NCBI GenBank assembly: GCA_964412505.1
Contig: CAYPOM010000002.1
Location: forward strand, 1-64,000
From: CAYLKK01 sp964412505
GTDB taxonomy: Bacteria; Pseudomonadota; Alphaproteobacteria; UBA3830; CAYLKK01
Length of the DNA: 64,000 nt
Reading direction: 5' to 3'
Part shown: piece by piece, positions 8,091 to 16,136 of the stretch
How the letters are laid out: every line of letters begins with the position of its first letter
Position numbering within the stretch: position 1 is the first letter of the stretch
Position numbers and translations under genes: made by a program
The notes under the pieces: generated by a model
Database searches by the model: none
Seen by the model: the letters and a program-made list of their open reading frames with translations, nothing else
Told to the model about the DNA's origin: nothing

Positions 8091-8694
8091 TAATTTTCTC
8101 AATAAATCTTCGAATTAATTTAAATACTTTTTCTGGTTCAGAAAATCCCAGTGTATGATTAATATTATTGATATAATGCAATTCAACATTTTTTATATTT
8201 TTAAAATTATCCAGTATAATCTCGTTATCGAGAACTTTATCGTTAATACTACCAATTATCAAAGTTTGAGCTCCACAATGATGATAAGCATTTTTCATAT
8301 ATTCTAAATCGGCTATTAGGTCATGCACTAATACTATTTGGTAATTTGGAATATTTCTGTACCCGCATAAGTTATAAAAAAAATCTATAAATTTTCTTGG
8401 ATTTTTCTTGCAGCTAGCAATCATCCTATCTATAGTATTTTGTAATATATCTCTTTTTGCATTTCCTGCTCCACAAAAATCTAAAAATCCATGCAACCCT
8501 ATTAAGGCTTTAAATTTTATTCCTGAATTGTTTAGCTTTAAGAAACCAAGAGAATGTCCTATCCCAATATAATCCTCATTCTTATTCTCAACAAAATTTT
8601 CATTGTAATACTCATACTTATCATCAAGGAGAGGAATTAAATTCCTCCAAAAATCATTGCAAAAGCAAAATCCACTACACAATAGATAAGTCAT
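8083..8694 (-). CDS. bioH: BioH-like carboxylesterase (pimeloyl-ACP methyl ester esterase candidate)
   Basis: This 203-residue alpha/beta hydrolase has the nucleophile elbow GIGHSLG with Ser48, a downstream acidic residue in GSINDKVLDNE (about residue 151) and a histidine in INNINHTLGF (about 180), completing a Ser-Asp-His triad. BioH-type enzymes remove the methyl ester from pimeloyl-ACP after chain elongation. Assignment rests mainly on context: it lies between bioF (4-base ATGA overlap) and the bioC remnant (8-base overlap). It is shorter than E. coli BioH (256 residues) and could equally be assigned to one of the isofunctional esterase groups. With bioC broken its substrate may no longer be made in the cell, yet the reading frame is intact. 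Confidence 0.7.
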   Translation of the reverse strand: MTYLLCSGFCFCNDFWRNLIPLLDDKYEYYNENFVENKNEDYIGIGHSLGFLKLNNSGIKFKALIGLHGFLDFCGAGNAKRDILQNTIDRMIASCKKNPRKFIDFFYNLCGYRNIPNYQIVLVHDLIADLEYMKNAYHHCGAQTLIIGSINDKVLDNEIILDNFKNIKNVELHYINNINHTLGFSEPEKVFKLIRRFIEKING

Positions 8695-9785
8695 GTTAAA
8701 GCACTCAATAGAAGATCAATATCATCATATGAATGATTCGCATTAATTGAAATACGAATACGTGGAGTAGGGGACGTCGGCCTTCTCACTGCTGATGTTA
8801 CAATTCCATTTTTTAACAATTTGTTGTGTATGTCGAACATATTCACAATTGAATCAAAATTGATCGCAATAATATTAGTATTTGCGCCTATACATTCAAA
8901 TCCTAATTTTTGTAATTTTGTACGTAGATATGATGACTTATCAAAAATGCTTTTACGTATATCTTCCATATTACATAAATTGTCCCAATTGTGCATAGCA
9001 ACACCTATTGAAAATGGTGCAAGCGCAGTTGAATAAACAAGCCCTTTACTTGCCTGAATAAAATAGTCTTTGAAAATGGATGAAGAAGCGACATAAGCAC
9101 CTTGCGATGCTAGAGCCTTACTAAATGTCCCCATAACGATTGTGTTTCGTTTATCTAGATCAAAATTAGTAGAAATTCCATAGCCATTATGCCCATATAA
9201 TCCTGTGGCATGAGCCTCATCAATGAACAATATGGCATTATATTTTGTGGCAAGCTTTGTTAGAACAGATACATCGGCAATATCTCCATCCATACTAAAT
9301 ACAGTTTCAGAAACTATAATTTTTTTATGATTGTTTTTATGTTTATCTAAAATTTCTTCAAGATTACTATAATCTAAATGTCTGAACCTTTCGAGCTTAC
9401 CAAGCTGTGCTCCATGATACATGCTTGCATGATTAGCTTTATCAAAAATCAGCAAATATCCAATTGAAGAAAATGCAGAAATTATTGATAAATTTGCAAT
9501 ATATCCAGAGTTATAAATCAAAGATGTTTCGAATTTTTTATCTCTTGCAATTTTTTCTTCAAACTCTGTAAATATCAATTTATTTCCAGTTAATAACCTT
9601 GATCCTGTACTTCCACTTCCATATTTTTGAGCAGCTATTATTCCAGCTCTAATAGAAGATTCGTTGCGAGAAAGTCCGAGATAATCGTTAGAAGAAAAAT
9701 CTAAACCTTGATTGTTTTGTAAAGATCTAAATAATCCATTCGACTTTATGTCATCTAAATATTGCGATATTTCGATTTCATGCAT
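8691..9785 (-). CDS. bioF: 8-amino-7-oxononanoate synthase
   Basis: BioF is a PLP enzyme that condenses pimeloyl-ACP/CoA with L-alanine to give 8-amino-7-oxononanoate (KAPA). The 364-residue protein shows GSGSTGSRLLTGN, the DKANHASMYHGAQL segment, FIDEAHATGLYG with the PLP-pyridine aspartate, and MGTFSKALASQGAY with the Schiff-base lysine at about residue 223. It is slightly shorter than E. coli BioF (384) but all key motifs are present. The ATG overlaps the end of bioB by eight bases (ATGCATGA), and the end overlaps the BioH-like gene by four, so the three are translationally linked. Confidence 0.95.
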   Translation of the reverse strand: MHEIEISQYLDDIKSNGLFRSLQNNQGLDFSSNDYLGLSRNESSIRAGIIAAQKYGSGSTGSRLLTGNKLIFTEFEEKIARDKKFETSLIYNSGYIANLSIISAFSSIGYLLIFDKANHASMYHGAQLGKLERFRHLDYSNLEEILDKHKNNHKKIIVSETVFSMDGDIADVSVLTKLATKYNAILFIDEAHATGLYGHNGYGISTNFDLDKRNTIVMGTFSKALASQGAYVASSSIFKDYFIQASKGLVYSTALAPFSIGVAMHNWDNLCNMEDIRKSIFDKSSYLRTKLQKLGFECIGANTNIIAINFDSIVNMFDIHNKLLKNGIVTSAVRRPTSPTPRIRISINANHSYDDIDLLLSALT

Positions 9786-10719
9786 CGTATTTTTCTATAA
9801 CAACACCTAATTTTTCAAATAGAATCTTATCTTTTCCATTTTCTACATTATCAACTGTAAGCAATTTTTCTCCAGAAAATAACGCATTTGCACCAGCGAA
9901 AATACATAACGCTTGTGTTGAGTCTGATAAAGTATTTCGCCCTGCCGCAAGTTTTATATACGATTTTGGCATTAGAATTCTAGCTAAAGCAATCATTCTT
10001 ATAAAATCGAAATTATCGATCGGGTTGGAATCATCAACGCGTGTTCCTGGAATTTTTACAAGTTTATTTATTGGTACACAACGTGGAGGAATTTTTAAAT
10101 TAGCTAGTAAGACAAGCATTTTTATACGGTCTTCATTGGTTTCTCCCATACCGACAATTCCGCCTGAACAAACATTTATTCCTGCGTTTTGAACAATTTC
10201 TATTGTCTTTATTCTGTCTTCGATCGTTCTTGTAGAAATAATATTAGGATAAAACTCTGGGGACGTATCCACATTGTGGTTATAATAATCCAATCCAGAT
10301 TCTTTCAGTTTTTTTGCTTGTTCTTCTGTAATAAAACCTATTGTAACGCAAGTTTCCATACCAAGGTTATGTACAGCTTTTACCATCTCGCATATATTAT
10401 CAAATTCTGCTTGTTGCGACATACAACGACCAGATGTACTCATACAGAAGCGTGTTGCGCCTCTTGCTTTTGCATTTTTTGCAGCATTGATTACTGTGGT
10501 TAAATCAAGCATTGGTTGCTTCGGTGCTTTTGTCCCATTTTTTATAGATTGAGCACAATAAGCGCAATCTTCAGAACATCCACCAGTTTTGACACTTAAT
10601 ATATCGCTAATTTGTATAGTTTGTTCATCGAAATTTTGGATATGAATTTCATGAGCTATTCTCAATAATTTGAAAAATGGAGAAGAAAAAAGTTCAAATG
10701 CTTCTTCAAAAGTTACCAT
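9778..10719 (-). CDS. bioB: Biotin synthase
   Basis: BioB is the radical-SAM enzyme that inserts sulfur into dethiobiotin. The 313-residue protein has the radical-SAM cluster motif in GGCSEDCAYCAQS (Cys48, Cys52, Cys55), followed by conserved segments ARGATRFCMSTSGR, YYNHNVDTSPEFYPNIISTR, CSGGIVGMGE and KLAAGRNTLSD. The latter contains the arginine that contacts the auxiliary [2Fe-2S] cluster. It is the first gene of the leftward bio operon and faces bioD across a 59-86 bp divergent promoter region. A hairpin-less leader of about 25 bases precedes the ATG. Confidence 0.96.
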   Translation of the reverse strand: MVTFEEAFELFSSPFFKLLRIAHEIHIQNFDEQTIQISDILSVKTGGCSEDCAYCAQSIKNGTKAPKQPMLDLTTVINAAKNAKARGATRFCMSTSGRCMSQQAEFDNICEMVKAVHNLGMETCVTIGFITEEQAKKLKESGLDYYNHNVDTSPEFYPNIISTRTIEDRIKTIEIVQNAGINVCSGGIVGMGETNEDRIKMLVLLANLKIPPRCVPINKLVKIPGTRVDDSNPIDNFDFIRMIALARILMPKSYIKLAAGRNTLSDSTQALCIFAGANALFSGEKLLTVDNVENGKDKILFEKLGVVIEKYDA

Positions 10720-10731
10720 AACGTCATACCA

Positions 10732-10760
10732 TTGAAAACAAAAACACTGAATGATAGAAT
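10732..10760 (+). promoter_or_regulatory. Promoter of bioD-bioA
   Basis: TTGAAA (10732-10737), a 17-bp spacer and TAGAAT (10755-10760). The expected transcription start near 10767 coincides with the left edge of the palindrome at 10767-10783. Confidence 0.65.
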
Positions 10761-10779
10761 AAAATTAACATTGTTTCAA
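10751..10779 (-). promoter_or_regulatory. Promoter of the leftward bioBF operon
   Basis: On the minus strand TTGAAA (10779-10774), a 17-bp spacer and TATCAT (10756-10751) form a good match. The -10 region overlaps that of the opposing bioD promoter, so both polymerases compete for the same DNA. Confidence 0.65.
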
Positions 10780-10783
10780 TGTT
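10767..10783. promoter_or_regulatory. Palindromic operator candidate in the divergent bio promoter
   Basis: AACATTG-TTT-CAATGTT is a perfect inverted repeat with 7-bp arms. It covers the -35 box of the bioB promoter and the predicted start of the bioD transcript, so one bound protein could repress both. The sequence is not the classical BirA site or the TTATCTATAA-type BioR box, so the regulator is unknown. Confidence 0.55.
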
Positions 10784-10805
10784 TGTAAATATTATTGAAT
10801 ATCTT

Positions 10806-11405
10806 ATGAATCTTTTTGTCACAGGAACTGATACTGGAGTTGGAAAAACAACAGTATCTGCGTGGATATGTTCACACATTAAAACAAAATATTGGAAATT
10901 AATTCAAACTGGAGATGATTCTGATAGCCATTTTGTAGCGCAATATGCTGGTAATTGCGAAATAATTCCAGAAGCATATAAGTTTAAAGCACCGTTGTCA
11001 GCATACGATGCATCTAATATAGAAAAAGTTGAAATTGATATTTCTAACTTTGCTACAAACCTAGATAAAATTGTAATTGAAGGATCCGGTGGACTTTTAG
11101 TGCCAATATCAGATGACTTTTCAATGGTGGATGCCATAAAAATGACAAATTCAGCTGCATTGGTCGTTGCTCGCTCGAAATTGGGAATGATCAATCACAT
11201 ATTGTTAACAATAAAAATTCTTAGAATAAGAAAAATTTCGATAGTGGGGATAGTAGTGGTTGGCGATATAGATCGAAATATATACAAGACTATAGAAAAA
11301 TTTTCTCATGAAAAGATTATAGCGATACTCCCTTTATCAACAGATTTAAAAACACTATTTTATCAAACAAAAATACCACAAGAAATTTTTGAGGTTTTAT
11401 CATGA
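10806..11405 (+). CDS. bioD: Dethiobiotin synthetase
   Basis: BioD closes the ureido ring of dethiobiotin with ATP and CO2. The protein starts MNLFVTGTDTGVGKTTVSAW, where GTDTGVGKT is the P-loop typical of BioD, and has IEGSGGLLVPISDDFSM, the conserved EGxGGxxVP motif of the family. I place the start at 10806: the in-frame ATG at 10779 would lie inside the palindrome and only about a dozen bases after the predicted transcription start, and the family begins just before the P-loop. The protein is then 199 residues, slightly short of E. coli BioD. Its stop overlaps the bioA start by four bases (ATGA). Confidence 0.9.
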   Translation: MNLFVTGTDTGVGKTTVSAWICSHIKTKYWKLIQTGDDSDSHFVAQYAGNCEIIPEAYKFKAPLSAYDASNIEKVEIDISNFATNLDKIVIEGSGGLLVPISDDFSMVDAIKMTNSAALVVARSKLGMINHILLTIKILRIRKISIVGIVVVGDIDRNIYKTIEKFSHEKIIAILPLSTDLKTLFYQTKIPQEIFEVLS

Positions 11406-12640
11406 AAATTTGGAGACCTTTTACACAAGAGCAGATTACAGAAAAGGCAATTAAAGCTGTTAAAGCAGACGGATTGTATATATACACTGAAGATGGAAGA
11501 AAATTTGCTGATATGATATCAAGTTGGTGGGTAAATATTCATGGGCATTCTAATAAAGAAATTGCTAAGGCTATAGCAGATCAAGCAGCTACACTTGAAC
11601 ATGTAATTTTTACAGCGTTTACTCATCATCCCGCTGAAGAGTTAGTACAAAAATTGAAAACTGTATTACCAAAAACATTAAGTAAGTTTTTCTTTTCTGA
11701 TAATGGATCGACAGCTGTAGAGGTAGCTTTAAAAATAGCTTATCAGTTTTTTAGAAATAATGGAGATTACAACAGGGATTTATTTATGCATCTAGATGGC
11801 TCTTATCATGGAGATACGTTTGGAGCTATGAGTGTATCTGGAAAACATTCTAAATATCATTTTAATTTTTCTGATCTGTTTTTTAATACAATAGCAATAC
11901 CTGTTCCTGAGTTTTATGAAGGCGTAGAAAATATAGAAGCAAAGGAAGATGAAATAATAGCTAATCTGGAAATAAAATTGAGTGAAATAGGAGATAATGT
12001 CTGTGCATTAATCGTTGAACCGCTGATACAAGGAGCTTGTGGCATGGTAGTTCATCGACATGAGTTCTTAGATAGGCTTGTTAGATTAGTAAAAAAATTC
12101 GGGATACTAGTGATTTTCGACGAAGTAATGACTGGCTTTTATAGGACTGGGCGTTTTTTTGCTATGGATTATTGTTCAGAAAAGCCTGATATTATATGTA
12201 TATCTAAAGCACTAACTGGTGGTTTTCTACCTTTATCTATTACCGTTACAACTGAAGAGATTTATTCTGCATTTTTATCTGATGAATTTAGTAAAGCATT
12301 CATACACGGACACTCCTATACAGGAAATTCTATTTCTTGTGCAGCAGCTTGTAAATCTTTTGAAATTCTTATGAGAGAAAATACGATTAAACAAATAGAT
12401 GAAATTTCTAAATTTATGCAAAGTTTGAAAATTAATGGAGTAAAAAAACGTAGAACTTTAGGGTGTATGACCGCATTTGATTTAGAATCAGTCGAATTAG
12501 CAAAAGTACTAGCACACAAATTATTCGACAGCGGTTTTTTAATTAGGCCACTAGGAAAAACTATATACTTATTACCACCATATTGTACTAAAGTTAGTGA
12601 GTTAGAAGAATGTTTTAATTTAATTCGTACAAATATATAG
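11402..12640 (+). CDS. bioA: Adenosylmethionine-8-amino-7-oxononanoate aminotransferase
   Basis: BioA transfers the amino group of SAM to KAPA, giving 7,8-diaminopelargonate, using PLP. The 412-residue protein begins MKIWRPFTQ, where W-x-PFTQ is the typical BioA N-terminus. It shows SWWVNIHGHSNKEIAKAI, the GS-containing SDNGSTAVEVALK segment, LDGSYHGDTFGAMSVSG, VIFDEVMTGFYRTG with the PLP-binding Asp, and the Schiff-base lysine in CISKALTGG (Lys269). Coupled to bioD by a 4-base overlap. Together with bioF, bioD and bioB it makes a complete route from pimeloyl thioester to biotin. Confidence 0.96.
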   Translation: MKIWRPFTQEQITEKAIKAVKADGLYIYTEDGRKFADMISSWWVNIHGHSNKEIAKAIADQAATLEHVIFTAFTHHPAEELVQKLKTVLPKTLSKFFFSDNGSTAVEVALKIAYQFFRNNGDYNRDLFMHLDGSYHGDTFGAMSVSGKHSKYHFNFSDLFFNTIAIPVPEFYEGVENIEAKEDEIIANLEIKLSEIGDNVCALIVEPLIQGACGMVVHRHEFLDRLVRLVKKFGILVIFDEVMTGFYRTGRFFAMDYCSEKPDIICISKALTGGFLPLSITVTTEEIYSAFLSDEFSKAFIHGHSYTGNSISCAAACKSFEILMRENTIKQIDEISKFMQSLKINGVKKRRTLGCMTAFDLESVELAKVLAHKLFDSGFLIRPLGKTIYLLPPYCTKVSELEECFNLIRTNI

Positions 12641-12695
12641 TTTGTTAATATTACTCTGATAGTTACTGTTTAAATAGCTGATATCTATAGGATGT

Positions 12696-12724
12696 TTGAA
12701 AATTTACAGAAATCTAGGTATAAT
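12696..12724 (+). promoter_or_regulatory. Promoter of efp
   Basis: TTGAAA (12696-12701), 17-bp spacer, perfect TATAAT (12719-12724), 33 bases before the efp start. Confidence 0.75.
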
Positions 12725-12757
12725 CTTATATATTCCTTTTTTGTTTAGAGGTTTTCT

Positions 12758-13324
12758 ATGAAAATTGGTGGAAATGAATTACGTGTTGGTATGTTAATTG
12801 AGTATAAAGGGAAGTTGTGGAACGTTATGAAGACACAACATGTTAAGCCTGGAAAAGGTGGTGCTTTTGTACAAACAGAACTAAAAGATATAGTCGCAGG
12901 TACTAAATTGAACGAAAGATTTAGGTCTGAAGATAGCTTGGAAAAAGTTCGATTAGATGAGTCAGAATGCCAACTTCTGTATCAAAACGGAGATATTTTT
13001 ACGTTTATGGATATGACTACATTCGATCAATTTGATCTAACAAAAGATACGATAGGCGATGCAGCTGTTTTTTTGGTAGAAAATATGATTGTAAACGTTT
13101 CGAGTTATGATGGTAAAATTATTGGCGTAATTCTACCAGAAACTGTTATATGTTCTGTAAGTGAAGCTGAACCTGTCGTAAAAGGGCAAACTGCCACTGG
13201 ATCTTATAAAACTGCAGTTTTAGATAACGGAGTTAAGATAATGGTTCCACCACATATAGAGACGGGCATGAAAGTTGTAGTGAATACTAGCAGTGGAGAG
13301 TACGTCGAAAGAGTAAAGAGTTAA
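12758..13324 (+). CDS. efp: Elongation factor P
   Basis: EF-P enters the ribosomal E site and rescues stalling at polyproline stretches. The 188-residue protein has the usual three-domain length. The conserved loop is KPGKGGAF, with Lys33 at the position that is beta-lysylated by EpmA in many proteobacteria, so a modification enzyme may exist elsewhere in the genome. The C-terminal part PVVKGQTATGSYKTAVLDNG and VPPHIETGMKVVVNTSSGEYVER is diagnostic. GAGG at 12748-12751 (in TTTAGAGGTTTTCT) precedes the ATG. It has its own consensus promoter. Confidence 0.97.
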   Translation: MKIGGNELRVGMLIEYKGKLWNVMKTQHVKPGKGGAFVQTELKDIVAGTKLNERFRSEDSLEKVRLDESECQLLYQNGDIFTFMDMTTFDQFDLTKDTIGDAAVFLVENMIVNVSSYDGKIIGVILPETVICSVSEAEPVVKGQTATGSYKTAVLDNGVKIMVPPHIETGMKVVVNTSSGEYVERVKS

Positions 13325-13343
13325 GTGTTTTAGCGGAGGTTAA

Positions 13344-14594
13344 ATGAAGAATTGTAATAAGTGTTGTAATTGTCGCCCTTTTTTATTTTGGGGGTTGTTA
13401 GTTATCTTCTATGTATATCAGTATATAGCTAGATCATCTATCCCTACAACATTGACAGACCATATAATGTCTCATTTTGGCTTGGATTCTGAAGGAGTCG
13501 GAGCATTGTTAGGTTGTTATTACTATGCATACACGTTTATGCAAGCTCCTGCAGGTACGTTAATTGACAAATTTGGAACAAGGAATTCAGGAGCCTTCGC
13601 TACATTTGTTTGTGCTGCAGGTTTAATTGTTTTTATTTCTACATCGAATTGTTTTATAGGCGCATTTGGGCAAATAATGGTCGGATTCGGTTCAGCGTTT
13701 GCATTCTTAGCGTTATTAAAATGTATAACGAGCTGGTTTGATCCTGCAAAAGCAACTGTTATGACGTCTGTTTCGGCCGCATTCGGGCCGATTGGCCCTG
13801 TTTTCGCAGGTCCTGCTATAGCTGTTTGCGCTCAGTCCATGTGTTGGAAAAGTATAATATTTGATTGTGCGATAATAGGACTAATTTTAGCTGCTGCAAT
13901 TTACATTATAGTAAGGGATAAAGAGAGTTCAGGCGATTCTAAAAATGAAGAAGAAATTGGCTTCTTCAGTTCGGTTTGTTTTTTGTTAAAAAAATCGCAA
14001 ATTTGGATCGTATCGTTGTATATAATGGGGCTATATGCACCAATTAGTGCTCTTGCAGATCTTTGGGGCGTTAAATTTATTCAAGCTACATATGATATTG
14101 GTACTGCTCAGGCATCTATTGCGAGTAACATGATATATGTTGGAGTAGTAGTTGGCTCTTTCGTAAGCGGCTTTTTATGTAATTTCTTAAAAAGTCACAA
14201 AAAAGTTATGTTGTTGCTTTGCTCAATATCTTCTGCGGCATTTTTATTCATCGTTTTACTGAATGTCCCATATAATGTTATGCTTGCTCTGTTATTCATA
14301 ACTGGTTTTGGTACAGGAGGATGTGCAATAGCGTTTGTCGCAGCTACATGTTTAGTTCCTGCAACGATGTGTGGGATAACGTCTGGCTTAGTTAACATGT
14401 TCTGTATGCTAAGTGGAGTAATATTGCAACCTTTGATTGGGTTTATTATTAATCTCCATTGGGATGGTGTAATGGCCAATGGAATTCCAGTCTACAAGGC
14501 TGCTGACTATTCATGGGGAATATTCGCTGTGATGTTCTTTTTAGTCGCAAGTATGATATCGGCTTTTGCTATCAAAGAAACTTACAAAAAATAA
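13344..14594 (+). CDS. MFS transporter (Pht-like)
   Basis: A 416-residue, 12-helix inner-membrane carrier preceded by a clear GGAGG site at 13335-13339 (GCGGAGGTTAAATG). The N-terminal helix FYVYQYIARSSIP and the stretch GVGALLGCYYYAYTFMQAPAGTLIDKFGTR resemble the Legionella/Coxiella Pht family of phagosomal nutrient transporters, in which 'F-Y-x-F-x-x-R' and 'YYYAYxxMQxPxGxLxDRxG' are shared. Pht carriers import amino acids or nucleosides from the host vacuole, so a host-nutrient uptake role is plausible but the substrate is not readable. An unusual N-terminal cluster, CNKCCNC, may be poorly conserved. A palindrome and a strong terminator follow. Confidence 0.8.
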   Translation: MKNCNKCCNCRPFLFWGLLVIFYVYQYIARSSIPTTLTDHIMSHFGLDSEGVGALLGCYYYAYTFMQAPAGTLIDKFGTRNSGAFATFVCAAGLIVFISTSNCFIGAFGQIMVGFGSAFAFLALLKCITSWFDPAKATVMTSVSAAFGPIGPVFAGPAIAVCAQSMCWKSIIFDCAIIGLILAAAIYIIVRDKESSGDSKNEEEIGFFSSVCFLLKKSQIWIVSLYIMGLYAPISALADLWGVKFIQATYDIGTAQASIASNMIYVGVVVGSFVSGFLCNFLKSHKKVMLLLCSISSAAFLFIVLLNVPYNVMLALLFITGFGTGGCAIAFVAATCLVPATMCGITSGLVNMFCMLSGVILQPLIGFIINLHWDGVMANGIPVYKAADYSWGIFAVMFFLVASMISAFAIKETYKK

Positions 14595-14598
14595 TCAT

Positions 14599-14629
14599 AT
14601 TTTGTGGCGATATAATATCGCCACAAAAT
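14599..14629. repeat. Perfect 31-bp palindrome after the MFS gene
   Basis: The arms ATTTTGTGGCGATAT and ATATCGCCACAAAAT are fully complementary around one central base. It begins five bases past the MFS stop. There is no T tract, so it is more a hairpin barrier to exonuclease or a protein site than a classic terminator, which instead lies 60 bp downstream. Confidence 0.8.
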
Positions 14630-14689
14630 ATTCCTAAATTGAGAAACTTAAATCTTCTTTCTAAAAAATAATTAAATCTATGTAGATGA

Positions 14690-14721
14690 AAAACGCCTTC
14701 ATAACACGAAGGCGTTTTTTT
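14690..14721 (+). terminator. Rho-independent terminator
   Basis: AAAACGCCTTC (14690-14700) pairs with GAAGGCGTTTT (14708-14718) over a 7-base loop and ends in seven T. It ends the efp-MFS transcription unit. Confidence 0.9.
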
Positions 14722-14853
14722 ATGTGATCCGTGTTCTACCTTAAACAGACATATGAATTTAATAAAAATTCTGTACAAATAGAAAAAATGGACTAATCGA
14801 ATACAATAAACAAGTCTATTCTAAGTTAAATAAATTTTTATACGTGTAGTATA

Positions 14854-15270
14854 TCAGTGCAACGGAATAACATTTGTTGGCCAAGGTTCATGTAAGTCTT
14901 TTACATATACTAATAACTCTGATATTTCAATTTTAATTTTTTTGTTCTCAGAAAACACAAAGATAATTTCATTTTTATCTGTTACGTAGCTAGTAAGTAG
15001 ATTTAACAACTGATGTTTGTTACCGTCATTAATCTTATCATTCACGTATATATTTTTAACATCATGAATATATACAGCTGTATGTGTTCGTGTATACAAT
15101 GAACTATTTTCCCAACAGAATCTATTAAATATCATGCGCAAACAATTTTTTTTATCTGCATGGAATGATCCCATAGATAATGAGTATATAGAATCTTGTA
15201 AAATCATCGACAAAACATTAAAGTCTTCAGCATTTGTGATTTTTATCTTTGTAAACTTATTTGACTCCAT
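14854..15270 (-). CDS. DUF2948 family protein
   Basis: The protein of 138 residues matches the alphaproteobacterial DUF2948 family by motif order: an N-terminal ITNAEDFNVLSMILQDSIY, a central LRMIFNRFCWEN (family pattern F-x-x-x-x-NRFxWE), AVYIHDVKNI and a C-terminal strand IEISELLVYVKDLHEPW. Function is unknown; in free-living relatives the gene often sits near hisD/hisG, but here it is alone between the MFS terminator and a small secreted protein. I start at Met 15270 (MESNKFTKIKIT), as the conserved part begins there; the frame extends to an ATG at 15294. Confidence 0.75.
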   Translation of the reverse strand: MESNKFTKIKITNAEDFNVLSMILQDSIYSLSMGSFHADKKNCLRMIFNRFCWENSSLYTRTHTAVYIHDVKNIYVNDKINDGNKHQLLNLLTSYVTDKNEIIFVFSENKKIKIEISELLVYVKDLHEPWPTNVIPLH

Positions 15271-15518
15271 ATAATTACCGCATTTTTTATGCATTAAAAT
15301 ATAATTAAGTTAACAAAACATTTATTTTTCAGACTGTGTAGTGATTGAAAAAATAATAACATCGTTATGTATATGACATTATACTGGGCATTTAAGTCAT
15401 ATTGAATATTACATTGGTAAAACGATAATCCTAATATCGTAGTTGTGCCGTTCAAGTTTTTGCCTTTTGACTGAAATTTATGCTAAACTTCTATAGTTAT
15501 AAGCAGGAGATTATAAAA

Positions 15519-15716
15519 ATGAAAAATTTATCGTATTTCGCTTTTGCTATGATTTCTATATTTACGTTAAGTATGTCTGCAAACGCAGATCAACAAAAGG
15601 TTGAGGCAGTAGCTAGAACGAATCAAGTTATAAGAGATCGTGGAGAAGACAAAGATTTTTCAAAACAAATTATGAGAATGCAGGGTACAATACTTAACAA
15701 GTACAAAGAGGATTAA
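15519..15716 (+). CDS. Small secreted/periplasmic protein (65 aa)
   Basis: AGGAG at 15504-15508 (in GCAGGAGATTATAAAA) precedes the ATG at 15519. The product starts MKNLSYFAFAMISIFTLSMS and a likely signal-peptidase site ANA-D, leaving a mature protein of about 42 residues that is charged and helical (VEAVARTNQVIRDRGEDKDF). I recognise no family. The good ribosome site, clean signal peptide and isolated position make it a credible gene. The 230 bases that follow contain nothing I can support apart from a short imperfect repeat of GTTCATATCATCAA / GTTCATATTATCAA. Confidence 0.65.
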   Translation: MKNLSYFAFAMISIFTLSMSANADQQKVEAVARTNQVIRDRGEDKDFSKQIMRMQGTILNKYKED

Positions 15717-15950
15717 AAATTATATTCTGTTTTTTTACATTCCATAGTTTGAAAAATAGTGAAGCTATTTTTCTGAGTAATTTGATGTATATGAATACTG
15801 CATTTAAAGTGAATATATAACTCGTTTTATTTATGTGTTCATATCATCAAAGTTGTCCATAAAGCCGTTCATATTATCAACTTGAATACATATAAAATTC
15901 TTTAATTTGTACATTTACAAGTTTAAAAAAAAACAATAGAATTAAATATT

Positions 15951-16136
15951 ATGTATTTATTCGTGAGTAATGTGAAAAATAATAAGTCAATCATTCTATT
16001 TTGCTTTGCATTTTTAATGCTTGCCGCTTGTTTGATTGGATTGTTTTGTATTGATCTTCCAGTACCTGAATCTCAAGTAAGAGAAGTGCTACCAATCGAC
16101 CATAAGAACAAATGCCTGATAAAGCAGATTTCATAG
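15951..16136 (+). CDS. Small membrane protein or lipoprotein upstream of xerD (61 aa)
   Basis: The ORF encodes one strong hydrophobic segment, IILFCFAFLMLAACLIGLFC, followed by a short polar tail LPVPESQVREVLPIDH. LMLAAC could be a lipobox, or the segment could be a single transmembrane helix. The end overlaps the start of the recombinase gene by 25 bases. No clear Shine-Dalgarno is visible. I do not recognise the family; it may be a genuine short gene coupled to xerD. Confidence 0.45.
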   Translation: MYLFVSNVKNNKSIILFCFAFLMLAACLIGLFCIDLPVPESQVREVLPIDHKNKCLIKQIS

